Below are positions 1-9,873 of a stretch of 64,000 nt of DNA, in pieces. The translations under genes and the position numbers were made by a program. Each line of letters starts with the position of its first letter. Position 1 is the first letter of the stretch. Under the pieces are notes generated by a model that saw nothing but the letters and a program-made list of their open reading frames with translations, was not told where the DNA came from and did no database searches. This DNA is from Ga0077523 sp038324085 (GTDB taxonomy: Bacteria; Pseudomonadota; Gammaproteobacteria; Burkholderiales; Ga0077523). The DNA is taken from the NCBI GenBank assembly GCA_038324085.1, contig JBBQHP010000020.1, positions 1-64,000 on the forward strand. The letters run 5' to 3'.

Positions 1-3000
1 GTTGAACACCAGCGCGTCGCCCGAATACCAGTCGCGCACGATCGTGCTGAACGCGTTGTTGTCGATCCACGTGCCCGAGTTGTTGATCGTCGCCGGACCC
101 GTGTAGAAGTCGTTGGTGTTCGCCGAGGTCGCTCCGCTCCAAGTCGTCGTGCCCAGCGTGTTGATCACCCGACCGCCGTTGATTACCTTGCTGCCGGCCC
201 CCGTGATCGCGAGGTCGCCGAGGAAGTTGAGCGTGCCCGCGCCATTCACCGAACCACCAGACCACGTCGCAAAGGCACTCACATTGATCGTTCCGGTTCC
301 GGTGAGCGTTCCGTCGGCCATCTGCCAGCGAACCAGGTCGAGGATGCCGTTCGCGGTAAAGGTGCCCCCGTTGATCTGCGTGTCGCCGCCGATCGCGCCA
401 CCACCATCGATGCGGAGCGCGCCTCCCTGTAGCCGCAGCCCGGAACGCAGCATCGCGTCTCCGGCGACGGTGAGACTGCCGCCCGTCACCACGAGTTGCG
501 TATCGCTCGTCAGCGTCTCGACCGTCACGGTGCCGTTGCGGAACGCGATGCTGCCCCCGGCGGGAAGTCCGACGAATACGTCGTCGCCGATTCCGGGCGC
601 GACACCCGTGCTCCAGTTTGCACCGACATCCCAGAACCCGCCGGAGGGTCCGATCCACTCGGCGGTATACGACTTGACCGTGAAGTGCGTCGTCTGCGGA
701 ACATCGCCCAACGCATTGCCGGCCCGATCCGCGATCGCGGTTGCATCCAGCTGCAGCTGGTACGCCCCAACCAATGTCAGTGGATCGTACGTGACCTGGA
801 GCTCACGCCCATGCTGCCGGAACTGGAAGTTCTGCGGCGTCACGGCGTTCCCGTCCGGTCCGATCAGTTGGATGGTCGACGCATTCAACGAGGTCTGATC
901 CATCGCCTCGGAGAACGTCAGGGTCAACGCACGGAAGCTGCGGCCTTTGCTTGTCCCCTCTACGACATTGCTCGCGACGATCGTTGGCGCGAAAGTGTCT
1001 GCCACAAGGTCGACGGTCACCGGTGCGGAAAGGCCGACATTGCCTCCGGTATCGGTGGCGCGCACCTGCAGCGTGACGGTGGCGACACCATCGTTGCCAG
1101 CCAGGGTCGGCAACGTCGTCGCTAGATCGAATGGATAGCCGACGTCATTTGCGACAACGATTCCGTCCCGCAACAGTTCGACGTTGCGCAGTTGAACGTC
1201 ATCGCTCACGGTAGGCCGCAACGAGATCGTGGCGCCCTCCAGCACCTGGATTCCCGCGGTCGCGGGATCGATGTCGATACTGGAGAATCCGCCATCGACG
1301 CTGGGCGCGACGCCGCCGACATCGAGCTGGGCGTAATTGACCACCTGCAATCCGCCCAGTCCGTCGGCGACGAAGGCGATGCCACCGCCGATCGCGATGT
1401 CGTAGGGAATCTGGGCGAGGTTGAGACGGGTGATGATCTTCGACGTGTTGGACGGGTCCGAGACGTCCATGACGTCCACCGACCGGAACCCCCCGAAGAC
1501 GAAGCTGCTGCTTCCGGCTACCACTGCGAGTCCCGAGCCGTTCAGCGCGATCGCGGTGCCAGCTACCGAATTGCTGTCGACCGCAGAGAGCAGGTGTGGC
1601 GCCTGCGGGTCGGCAACGTCGACGGTCATGAAGCCGCCGATTCCGCCGGTGCCGGCCGCGACGTAGGCCACGCCGCCGCCGACGGTGATCTTGCCGCCCG
1701 CGCTCGGCAGGTTCAGGGTGCCCAGCGGTTCCAGCGCTTCGCCAGTCATGCGGAAGGTGCGCAACACCCGACCGCTGTCCATTGCGTAGAGGACGTCGGC
1801 GTCCACCGCCAGACCAGTGAGGGTGCGACTGCCGACGAATGCATCCAGCTTCTCACCGGTCAACAGGTCGTAGGCACGCAATTCCGTGCCGGTCACGACA
1901 TAGGCGATGCCTTCGTGAATCTCAACCTGGCTCGCGTTGATCGCGATCGTCTGCAGCAAGCGCGGCGCCACCGGATCGCGCACGTCGACGATGTGCAGGC
2001 CGCCGCTGCCGGAGGCGACAGCGGCAATCCGGAGCGAAGCGTCGATGGCGACATCCACGCTGTCCCCCGCCAGCGCGAGTTCGGAGAGAACCGTGGGTTT
2101 GCGGGGCTGAGACACGTCGACGATCGCGAGCCCCTGCGTTCCTGTTGCAACGAACGCTGTCTGGCTGGCGGAATCGATTTCCGATCCGGACAGGACCACG
2201 GCCTTGGCCTCGCCCCGCAGGGTCGCGTTGCCGACGACCCCGGTCTGGAGCGCCCGCCCGCCCAGGGGGTCGGTACCGGCGACGAATTCAGCACGATCGG
2301 AAACGCCATCGCCGTCGGAGTCCCGCAATACGCTGGAAGTGCCCACGACCCGTTCCGACCGATCCGAGATGCCGTCGCCGTCACTGTCGACGGATCGGTC
2401 CGGCCCCATCGCGATGCCCTGCAGTGCGCTGTACAGAAAGCCGTTCTGTTGCGCCGAACCGGAATTGCCCGAATCGAACAGCGCGGCACCGTATGTTCCG
2501 CTGATCGGATCGACGGCTTCGACGAGATAGTGCGAATTCGGCGCGACTACGATGCTCTCCGTGACGGTGGAGTTCGAGCGTCCCTGCAGCACGACTGCGC
2601 CGGTCTCGATGGACGAGACGCGGTAGGTGAATCCGGTCGAGATCGGCTGGGCGACGAATTCCGCCGTCTGGCTCTCGATGAAAGCCTCGATCTCTTGCGT
2701 CGCGGCGGCCGCGAGCCGATCGAAGTCGCTGCTGTCGGGAGCACCACCCAGGATGATGTCCCGGCCCGCAGCGAGCAGATCGGCAACCTGTGTGCGAAAA
2801 CCCTGATCGTCGAGGAGTCGCGGATCGAGGAGATCCTCGAGACGGTATTGCAAGACCCGTCCCTCTGCATCCAGCGACGGATTCCCGTCTTCGCCATAGA
2901 CAGTGACGGTGCCGTCGTCGAAAGAGACCGTCCACAAGTCCTCGGCTGCCGGGAGTATCGCATCCAGTCGGTCTCCGATCATCAATTCCATGGCGCTGTC

Positions 3001-6000
3001 GACCAGTTCCGACGCGGCATCGATGCGCTCCAGCATTTCCCGGAGAGCCGGCAAATCGTGAACGTCGGCCGTCGCCAGCAGACTCCTCGCGGCGGCCTCG
3101 GGGCGATTGCCGTTGAGGCATTTCTTCGCGTTCTCGTAGAAGTCGTAGAGGCTCAGCGCCTTGCCCGCGAATTTCAGGAAACTCTTGAAGCCTTGCGCCG
3201 AGCTCGCGTTGAGCTGCGCGACCCGATAGTTCTCCCGAGCCTGCCGCACGCGTTCGAAATCCGCGGATGGGCTGTCCGGCGTCAGCCGGGGCTGGGAGTC
3301 GATGTGGAGCTTCTCGTCGGGCACCGGGAACCGATCGACGATCGCATCGCCGGCGCCGTCGAAAACCTTGTCCACCACGCCGGCCGGCGGCAGATCACTG
3401 CCGCCGCGCAGGAAAGTTACCAGATCGGTTGCATCGTTCACCGCGCCGAGCACGCCCAGAAAGGCCGCTGCCGCGGTGAATGTTGCGCCCCCACCGGCCA
3501 GCACGCCCAGTTTGATGACCGCCGTGACACCCGACAGCGCTGCGTCGAAGCAGAAATTGTCGACGAAGATCGCGTTGAACCACCACTGGACACCGGGTGG
3601 AATGAGCCCATGCCAGCCCGGTTTCGTGATGCCCTGCCCGGGATCGGTGGTGACCGACAGACCATCGGCAGATACCGTCGCCGTCCCTTCGATCACGAGC
3701 CTCCCCGTGGTGTGATCGAACGAGAGGAAATTCAGCTTCTCGCCCGGCGCCGCCTTGAACACGTTCGGGAAAGTGATCTGCAGTGGCGTGTTGAACGCCG
3801 CCACGCCGGGCGCCTGGATCGTGATGTCGAAGGTATGCTGCAGCACACCCGGCGGCAGCATGTCGCGTACGAGTTCCGGCGGGACCATGCTGATGCCGAC
3901 GACGCCGTCAGTGACGACGTTGCCGTGCTCGTCGATCAGGCTGCCCGGTTCGACGACCAGCTTCAACTGGTCGCGCTGTTCTGCGGTGAGCGACGTTGCG
4001 GAAGTCGCCTCGACGCCGATGACCGTGTTCTCGGTCTGGCTCACCGGGTGGAGCATGTCGGTCTGCAGACGGGGCAGGTAGACCTCGACCCGATCCTCGT
4101 TCGCGCGTTGCTCCTCCGCGCTGCCCATGGACCCCATCACGGTATTGACGACGCCCGGTTCCAGAATCAGGTCCATCACCATCTCGGGCCAGAAGAGGCC
4201 GTCGGGTGCATTGGTCGCCGTGCGACCGTCGATGGCGAGCTTAACGTCGCCGACCGGCACGTCGATCAGGGTGAAGTTGCCGTCGGCATCGGTGAGGACG
4301 AACTTGTCTTCCAGCCCCAGGATCCACACCTTGGCGCCTGCGATCGGATTGAGGAAGACGTCATCGGACGTATGGATCACTCCATCCGGTCCGCGCCGCA
4401 TGTCGTCGAACGTCATGGGCTGCAGGTCCGGCCCCGGATCGACCAGCTTTCCGGTCAACGTCGTGCCGGGCACGGCCGCGCTGCTGACCGTGGTGAACGT
4501 GGCACTGTAGGCACCGCCCGCCGTACCGTCGCCGTTGCCATCGAGCGTGACGCCGTCCGCTGCAGCACGAACGAGATCGCCCACGACGTGCAAGGTGATC
4601 GCGGCGCCACCGGGCATCGGTTGCGCGAAGAACAGCCACGCGAAAGTGGCGTCCGCCGACGTGACGATGGTCGCGTCGAGCTTCCGGCCATCGGGACCGG
4701 TGGCGTAGAAGCTGTCGCTGGTCAAGGTGGTGACGTCGACCGCGCGGGAGAACGTCACTTTCGGGCGGAACGTGACGCCGACGTCCGTTGCGCCGAGCGC
4801 GGGAGTCGCTTGCGTGATCGCGAGCGGCGCGGCCACGGCGACCGTCAGGTTGCGCGTGAGCGTTGCCTGATTGCCGGCCGCATCGAGCGCAGTGACCGTG
4901 AGCACATGATTGCCGACTGCGAGGTCCGCCGTCGCCAGTGCGTCGTCGAATGCGCCGGTCGTGCGGTCGAACGTCAGCGGCCGCGACGGACCGCTGCCGA
5001 TGACGTAGCGGAGGCTGACCAGCGTGGAGCCGGTCGCATTCGCCGTTCCAGCGATGCGGCTCGCGGCGTCGATGGTCGCACCTTCGGCCAAGCCGTCGAG
5101 GGCGATCGTCGGCGCCCGGGTATCGAGCACGAAATCGCGACGGAGTCCATCGGCGACGTTGCCGCTGGAATCGCGCGCGACGATGCTGATCCAGTGCGCG
5201 CCGTCGTCCGCGCCGTCGAGCGCGAAACCCGTGGTGAGACTGAATGCGCCCTGGTCGCCAAGGACAAGGTCGAGCAGCGCGCCGCCGTCCACGCGATATT
5301 GCGCGCTTGCGACGCCGGACAGGTTGTCGAAGATCTGCCCGGTGAGCGTGAGGTTGCTCCTGACCACCGACGCCGAATCGGCCGCAGCGACAGTCGGCGC
5401 CTGCGTGTCGTCCGTGAGCGCGAAACGGGCGAGTACGGCATTGCCGACGGCCTGGCCTTGCACCTGACCCGCCGCGTTGGTGAACTGGTAGTGAATGCCG
5501 CCGTAGACGCGGCTGCGTCCGGCCTCCGCGGCCGCGTCGCTGAAGCTCGCGAACTCGCGCGTGACGCCCGGCAGGGTTGCGCTGGTCGTGGCGAACGCCG
5601 TGTCGTCGCCGAAGTTTGCGGCCAGCACGGTCGCCGCAGCCCAGCTGAACGTCGAGTGGCCGGACGTGTATTCCGGGTGCGCCGGGGTGATGAGCAGCGC
5701 GCGCCAGGCGGTATCGGGGTCGGTGGCGTCGTTGCCGTCGAGATCTGCCAGGTGGATTGCCGTCTCAGGGCGCCAGAGGTCGTACGTGTATTTGGTGTCC
5801 CAGCAGGCGATCGCCGCATCCGCGAGCGCCACGTTGAGCTGAGCGAACAGTCGGACATTGGCCGACAGGCTGTTCCCCATCGCCTCCGCGGTCTGCGTGG
5901 CGATCTGGTTCCAGTGGCCCGGGGGCGTATAGCTGCCCTTGCCATCGGCCCAGAACTGGGCGGCCTGCGTCTGGTCGTCGGTGCGGGTAGTGCTGGTGGC

Positions 6001-8829
6001 GCTGCCGAGGGCCTTGATCTCGTTCACCGATGCCGCGTAGGCGGCACTATCGAGCGCGGGCGGCGGCGGGGCACGGAATTCGCTGGCGGAACTCAGCGCG
6101 AACGGCGTCACGTACTGCCACTGCGGCTCGTTGGGCAAGCTGAACATCGGCCCCGTGGGTCGCCATTCGCCGACCGCGTCGGAGCCGGGAAAGTCGACGA
6201 ATGCGTCCGATCCGTCGTGGCTGCGGGCGGCCCATATCGCATCGGCGACACTGAGGCCGAGCGCGATGCCGGTGTCCTTCGCAGCGCCATCGGCGACCGC
6301 GCCGAGTGCAGCGGTGAGCGCGGTATCGAACACCGACTTCAGTGCCGGATAAGCCAGGCTCAGGATGCGATGGGCGGCCGTCGCCAGGGCGGCATCGACG
6401 TCGACCGCACCGGTAACGCTCAGCGCAACCAGATAGGCCGGTGTGCCTTCGATCGCGGCGAGCGTGTCGTACTGCGCGAGACTCATCATCGCGAGCGTGC
6501 GGGTGGCGACCGGCGGATCGGTCGCATCGAGCTGGACGGCCCGGAGCGCGATCTCGTTCCAGGCGAGCACGGTATCGGCGCGCGTCTGCTCCACGCGCGT
6601 GATCGTGCGTGACAGGGTCGCGGTGTTGCCTGCAGCGTCCGTCGAAGTCAGCTCGAGCACGTTCGCGCCGACGGCCAATGCGACGCCGGGCATGATGAAC
6701 TGGCCGCCGGCGCCGGCGACGACGCTCAACCCCTGGCTCGCCAGGACGACGATAGCGCCGGCTTCGCCGATGCCCTTGAGTTGTACGACGGCTGCGGCTG
6801 CCGTGTCGTCGGTGCCGGCGATCGCGTCGGCGCTCGCGAGCGCGACGGACAGCGCCGGCGGCGTGGTGTCGAGTTCGAACATCAGCTCGACCGGCTCGGA
6901 TTGGTTGCCGGCCCCGTCGCGGGCGGATACGCGCAAACGCTTCGTGCCGTCGGTCAGGGCGCCGCCATTGATGCGCTCGAGCGCGGCGCGATCGAGCGTG
7001 AACGCGCCACCTGCGCCCAACGACGAGGTGACATCCACCAAGGCGCCCGTCCCGAATGCCGCTTGCAGGAGCACCACGCCGCCCAGGTCGGCGACCTGAC
7101 CCGTGATCGTCGGATCGCCGGTCAGGCCGTCGACGCTGGAAACACCGGTGTCGTTGCGCAATTGGACGGCGAGGACAGGTGCCACGATGTCCGCGCTGCG
7201 CGTCGACAATCCGGCTGCCGCTCCCGGTGCCGTGACCAGGCCGTTGATGCGCACGCCCGGCGGGAATGTTCCCGCGACGACCCGGGCGCCGGGGCCGAGG
7301 GCGCCGCCCACGAGCAGTTCCTGGATCCGGCCGCCGCTCGCGACCAAATCGTTACCGTCGTCGAACACGCCGTTGACGGGATCGACACCGACTTGGATCG
7401 ATGCGTCGCTCACTCCGCCGACGATCCGCACGCGATTCAGGTTGCCGGCGCCAAAAGTGTCCGCATCGGCGCCGGTGCCGCCGAGCATGCCGTCGGCACC
7501 GAGATTCGCACCGATGAAGATCGCGGCATCGACCACGTCGCCCCCGACCTGGAGCACCTGCAGGGCGGGCGCGTACAGGCGGCCCGAGAAATCGCCTTTG
7601 GTGGTGACCGAAGTGACGGGTGCGGTGAAGGCGGCGAACCAGTCCGCACCGGTGGTCCCGGCCGAGATCGGTCCGCTGCGGCCTTGCACATTCCAACGAC
7701 CATGGGCGATCCGGCCACCCACGCTGGCGTTGCCGAGCACGAAGCCGGACGCACCCGCTCCGCTCAACTGCAGCCCCGCCTCGAAATCATCGGTGACGAC
7801 AAGTTTGTCGAGCACTGGCGCCGCGATCGAGTCCGCCGTTGCGTCGGTGTCCAGCCACGAGAGGACAGTCACGCTCTTCAGCGGACTGTCCGCGACGATG
7901 GAGGCATCGGATACGTGCCGCGCCGAGAACGTCGTGCCGGCGCTGCCGGCGCCGATGGTCAGCGTCAGTGGGCCGGCAATGTCACCCAGCGCCAGCGCAT
8001 CGATCCGCCCGACCACCAGGTCACCCCGCAGCGTCGCCGCCTCGGCATCGAAGCTCCGCAGCGGGCCGGCCGCGGTGACCCCGACCAGGACGAACGTGCC
8101 GTCCCCGCCACTTGCCGTGATGGAAACCGCGGACGTCGCATCGGTGCCGTCAAGCGATAGGGCATAGCCATCGTCGGTCGCGACAATGCTTCCAACGCCG
8201 GGCCCCGACAGCGCGAAAATCACCAACGTGCCGTCGGCATCGGTGAGGCCGAGCGGCACGCTGTCCGCGTGTCCCGGCACCTCGCCGAACAGCGCTTGCA
8301 CGGACAACGACTGCGCCGAACGGGCGATGTTGTTGGTTTCGTCGGACTCTGCGACCGAACCGTCCGCATCGACCTGTGCAAAGAGCGCGTAGGTCCCGGG
8401 GCCCGGGACGCCCACATCGATGTCGAACCGGATGGAACCGTTCGGATCGAGCACCCCGGCCGTCGCCGCCGTGCCCAGGAGGATGTCGCCCGCATCGAGG
8501 GTACCGTCGAGCGACGCGAACAACTTGACCGAGACGGGCGCTGCGACCGGATCGGTGCCCAGGTTGCGCAGCACTACCGGGATCACGATGGCGTCGCCCG
8601 GGACCACGGGATGACCCAGGGCCGGCACGCTGACTTCGCCCATGAGGTCGGCGCTCAGGAGCAACCTGGGCTCCAGCGATTCGAACACGACTCGAGGCTT
8701 GCGCAAGGCCTGGCTGGCCGAGCGTGCGTGCATGCGGAAACCCGAAAGGAAACCGGCGATACGGCCGAGCAGCCATCCCAGCAATCGGCTCGGCTTGCTG
8801 CGACGAACGGTGGCGACACGACTGCGCAT
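1..8829 (-). CDS. Giant LEPR-XLL multidomain surface/secreted protein, C-terminus cut by window edge
   Basis: The frame is open from an ATG at 8829 to the window edge (2,943 codons, no stop), with an SD-like GGAGG 8 bases before the start. Residues about 44-61 hold the motif LEPRLLLSAD, the hallmark of the LEPR-XLL export-associated family. A CARDB-like Ig domain follows (about 60-140, ending ESDETNN). Later come an embedded vanadium haloperoxidase/PAP2-like domain (about 750-1120; K1013, R1020-P1021, TSGH to H1058, SR..H to H1113), bacterial Ig-like repeats, an SbsA-type Ig domain (about 1325-1450), calcium-binding DxDGDG repeats (about 2145-2190), LVIVD-type beta-propeller repeats (about 2220-2500) and, near the cut end, a W..G.NWS..V.P..DD repeat typical of autotransporter-like beta-helices. 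It is probably exported and cell-surface or secreted. An adhesin or matrix role and any peroxidase activity are inferences. Confidence 0.85.
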   Translation of the reverse strand, partial: MRSRVATVRRSKPSRLLGWLLGRIAGFLSGFRMHARSASQALRKPRVVFESLEPRLLLSADLMGEVSVPALGHPVVPGDAIVIPVVLRNLGTDPVAAPVSVKLFASLDGTLDAGDILLGTAATAGVLDPNGSIRFDIDVGVPGPGTYALFAQVDADGSVAESDETNNIARSAQSLSVQALFGEVPGHADSVPLGLTDADGTLVIFALSGPGVGSIVATDDGYALSLDGTDATSAVSITASGGDGTFVLVGVTAAGPLRSFDAEAATLRGDLVVGRIDALALGDIAGPLTLTIGAGSAGTTFSARHVSDASIVADSPLKSVTVLSWLDTDATADSIAAPVLDKLVVTDDFEAGLQLSGAGASGFVLGNASVGGRIAHGRWNVQGRSGPISAGTTGADWFAAFTAPVTSVTTKGDFSGRLYAPALQVLQVGGDVVDAAIFIGANLGADGMLGGTGADADTFGAGNLNRVRIVGGVSDASIQVGVDPVNGVFDDGNDLVASGGRIQELLVGGALGPGARVVAGTFPPGVRINGLVTAPGAAAGLSTRSADIVAPVLAVQLRNDTGVSSVDGLTGDPTITGQVADLGGVVLLQAAFGTGALVDVTSSLGAGGAFTLDRAALERINGGALTDGTKRLRVSARDGAGNQSEPVELMFELDTTPPALSVALASADAIAGTDDTAAAAVVQLKGIGEAGAIVVLASQGLSVVAGAGGQFIMPGVALAVGANVLELTSTDAAGNTATLSRTITRVEQTRADTVLAWNEIALRAVQLDATDPPVATRTLAMMSLAQYDTLAAIEGTPAYLVALSVTGAVDVDAALATAAHRILSLAYPALKSVFDTALTAALGAVADGAAKDTGIALGLSVADAIWAARSHDGSDAFVDFPGSDAVGEWRPTGPMFSLPNEPQWQYVTPFALSSASEFRAPPPPALDSAAYAASVNEIKALGSATSTTRTDDQTQAAQFWADGKGSYTPPGHWNQIATQTAEAMGNSLSANVRLFAQLNVALADAAIACWDTKYTYDLWRPETAIHLADLDGNDATDPDTAWRALLITPAHPEYTSGHSTFSWAAATVLAANFGDDTAFATTSATLPGVTREFASFSDAAAEAGRSRVYGGIHYQFTNAAGQVQGQAVGNAVLARFALTDDTQAPTVAAADSASVVRSNLTLTGQIFDNLSGVASAQYRVDGGALLDLVLGDQGAFSLTTGFALDGADDGAHWISIVARDSSGNVADGLRRDFVLDTRAPTIALDGLAEGATIDAASRIAGTANATGSTLVSLRYVIGSGPSRPLTFDRTTGAFDDALATADLAVGNHVLTVTALDAAGNQATLTRNLTVAVAAPLAITQATPALGATDVGVTFRPKVTFSRAVDVTTLTSDSFYATGPDGRKLDATIVTSADATFAWLFFAQPMPGGAAITLHVVGDLVRAAADGVTLDGNGDGTAGGAYSATFTTVSSAAVPGTTLTGKLVDPGPDLQPMTFDDMRRGPDGVIHTSDDVFLNPIAGAKVWILGLEDKFVLTDADGNFTLIDVPVGDVKLAIDGRTATNAPDGLFWPEMVMDLILEPGVVNTVMGSMGSAEEQRANEDRVEVYLPRLQTDMLHPVSQTENTVIGVEATSATSLTAEQRDQLKLVVEPGSLIDEHGNVVTDGVVGISMVPPELVRDMLPPGVLQHTFDITIQAPGVAAFNTPLQITFPNVFKAAPGEKLNFLSFDHTTGRLVIEGTATVSADGLSVTTDPGQGITKPGWHGLIPPGVQWWFNAIFVDNFCFDAALSGVTAVIKLGVLAGGGATFTAAAAFLGVLGAVNDATDLVTFLRGGSDLPPAGVVDKVFDGAGDAIVDRFPVPDEKLHIDSQPRLTPDSPSADFERVRQARENYRVAQLNASSAQGFKSFLKFAGKALSLYDFYENAKKCLNGNRPEAAARSLLATADVHDLPALREMLERIDAASELVDSAMELMIGDRLDAILPAAEDLWTVSFDDGTVTVYGEDGNPSLDAEGRVLQYRLEDLLDPRLLDDQGFRTQVADLLAAGRDIILGGAPDSSDFDRLAAAATQEIEAFIESQTAEFVAQPISTGFTYRVSSIETGAVVLQGRSNSTVTESIVVAPNSHYLVEAVDPISGTYGAALFDSGNSGSAQQNGFLYSALQGIAMGPDRSVDSDGDGISDRSERVVGTSSVLRDSDGDGVSDRAEFVAGTDPLGGRALQTGVVGNATLRGEAKAVVLSGSEIDSASQTAFVATGTQGLAIVDVSQPRKPTVLSELALAGDSVDVAIDASLRIAAVASGSGGLHIVDVRDPVAPRLLQTIAINASQVEIHEGIAYVVTGTELRAYDLLTGEKLDAFVGSRTLTGLAVDADVLYAMDSGRVLRTFRMTGEALEPLGTLNLPSAGGKITVGGGVAYVAAGTGGIGGFMTVDVADPQAPHLLSAVDSNSVAGTAIALNGSGLAVVAGSSSFVFGGFRSVDVMDVSDPSNTSKIITRLNLAQIPYDIAIGGGIAFVADGLGGLQVVNYAQLDVGGVAPSVDGGFSSIDIDPATAGIQVLEGATISLRPTVSDDVQLRNVELLRDGIVVANDVGYPFDLATTLPTLAGNDGVATVTLQVRATDTGGNVGLSAPVTVDLVADTFAPTIVASNVVEGTSKGRSFRALTLTFSEAMDQTSLNASTIQLIGPDGNAVTPQNFQFRQHGRELQVTYDPLTLVGAYQLQLDATAIADRAGNALGDVPQTTHFTVKSYTAEWIGPSGGFWDVGANWSTGVAPGIGDDVFVGLPAGGSIAFRNGTVTVETLTSDTQLVVTGGSLTVAGDAMLRSGLRLQGGALRIDGGGAIGGDTQINGGTFTANGILDLVRWQMADGTLTGTGTINVSAFATWSGGSVNGAGTLNFLGDLAITGAGSKVINGGRVINTLGTTTWSGATSANTNDFYTGPATINNSGTWIDNNAFSTIVRDWYSGDALVFN

Positions 8830-8884
8830 GGCAGGCCCCTCCGACTTCGGGTTCTAGGGGATCGGCGGCGATCCGGCGGCTACA

Positions 8885-9436
8885 TCATCGGCTGGAGCGT
8901 CCTCTGAAGCGGCCGAAACCGAGGGCGGCCAGGCCGACGCCGAGCATGGCCCAGGTTGCGGGCTCAGGTATCGGTGCGGCCGGCACGGTCGCGAACGTGC
9001 CGGTCACGTTGAAATCGGCGTCGACAAGTTCGTAGGACTGGCTGCCGGGCAGTGCGTCGGTCAGCCGGGTGAACTGGATCTTGAACGGTCCCGCCAGCGA
9101 CGGCGCGTCCTGGTTGGCGCTCGCCTGGTACAACCCGTCGGCGAGCAGCGCCGGAATCGGTTGCGTCGTGGACACGCTCCAGTCGGCGTTGACGGCGGGT
9201 GGCGGATCCTGGAGGTTCGCGAACAGCGCGGAATCGAACAGGACATTGAAGCCGGCGAACTGACCAAAGGTGCCCGTCACCGTGTATTGGTATTCCCACA
9301 GGTCCTGGCCGCCCACAATATCCGGCAGATCAATCGCCTGGTACTGAATTGCCGCACCGGCGCCGCTCGAGATTGCCAACAACGCCAGGGCGATCGGCAG
9401 TCGTCTCAATCCGTCCCCAAGAATCCGTTTGTTCAT
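8885..9436 (-). CDS. Exported PEP-CTERM protein
   Basis: This 183-residue protein has a Sec signal peptide (KR-rich start, hydrophobic stretch to about residue 29 ending AGAA). It ends with a classic PEP-CTERM sorting tail: PEPATWAML, then a hydrophobic segment (GVGLAALGFG), then Arg-rich residues RFRGRSSR. In this family an exosortase cleaves or anchors the tail at the inner membrane and the body is exported to the surface or matrix. The body has no domain I recognise and is rich in beta-prone stretches. It lies 55 bases upstream of the giant LEPR-XLL gene on the same strand, so the two may be co-transcribed. The tail is clear. The function of the body is unknown. Confidence 0.85.
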   Translation of the reverse strand: MNKRILGDGLRRLPIALALLAISSGAGAAIQYQAIDLPDIVGGQDLWEYQYTVTGTFGQFAGFNVLFDSALFANLQDPPPAVNADWSVSTTQPIPALLADGLYQASANQDAPSLAGPFKIQFTRLTDALPGSQSYELVDADFNVTGTFATVPAAPIPEPATWAMLGVGLAALGFGRFRGRSSR

Positions 9437-9873
9437 GTTTGGTCTCCACGCAGCCCCGGTTGCGCGGAAACAGCGGCAGTCCCTGCGACTGACGACTGTC
9501 CGGCACCAGAATTCTCACGAAATGGAAGGTTGCCAGAACTCAAACTGCGCATCAAAACATTTCGCACGGATCGTTGCGGCGAACCCGAAACAGCAACGAA
9601 ACCGCATGACGGCGGCGTGCCCATGGCTGGGAATCGAGCGCGGTCCGAGCGCCGATGGGCCCATCAGGACAGGGGATCGAGGGCTTGGACGGGCGCCCCG
9701 ACTCCGTTGCGCGCCGACATCCTGGCGACCGGCGGGCGTTGTCGCGAAGCCGAGAGGTTTCTTGCCCTTGCGGCTTTCCTCATACGCGGCGTTTTCACCC
9801 CGGCCCGGCACCGGCGGCTCCCTGTGCCCGCTGGGGAAGGTCACGGCGTGGTCGCCGCCCTACCGACGCTCCG
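9437..9873. other. Gap of 437 bases with no recognised gene
   Basis: This stretch lies between the start of the PEP-CTERM gene and the end of the Bcr/CflA exporter gene, both on the minus strand, so it must hold the promoter of the PEP-CTERM gene and the 3' end of the exporter transcript. Open frames here (for example 9515-9844 minus and 9429-9938 plus) have Arg/Pro/Ser-rich translations without domains and look like chance frames. I saw no strong hairpin plus T-run, no tRNA and no clear sigma-54 box. Confidence 0.5.

Noticed and set aside
1192..6612. Plus-strand open frame of 1,806 codons
   Set aside because: It is the exact antisense of the giant LEPR-XLL gene, codon-aligned, with an Arg/Asp/Val/Gly-rich translation and no domains. 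GC-rich sense codons remove antisense stops.
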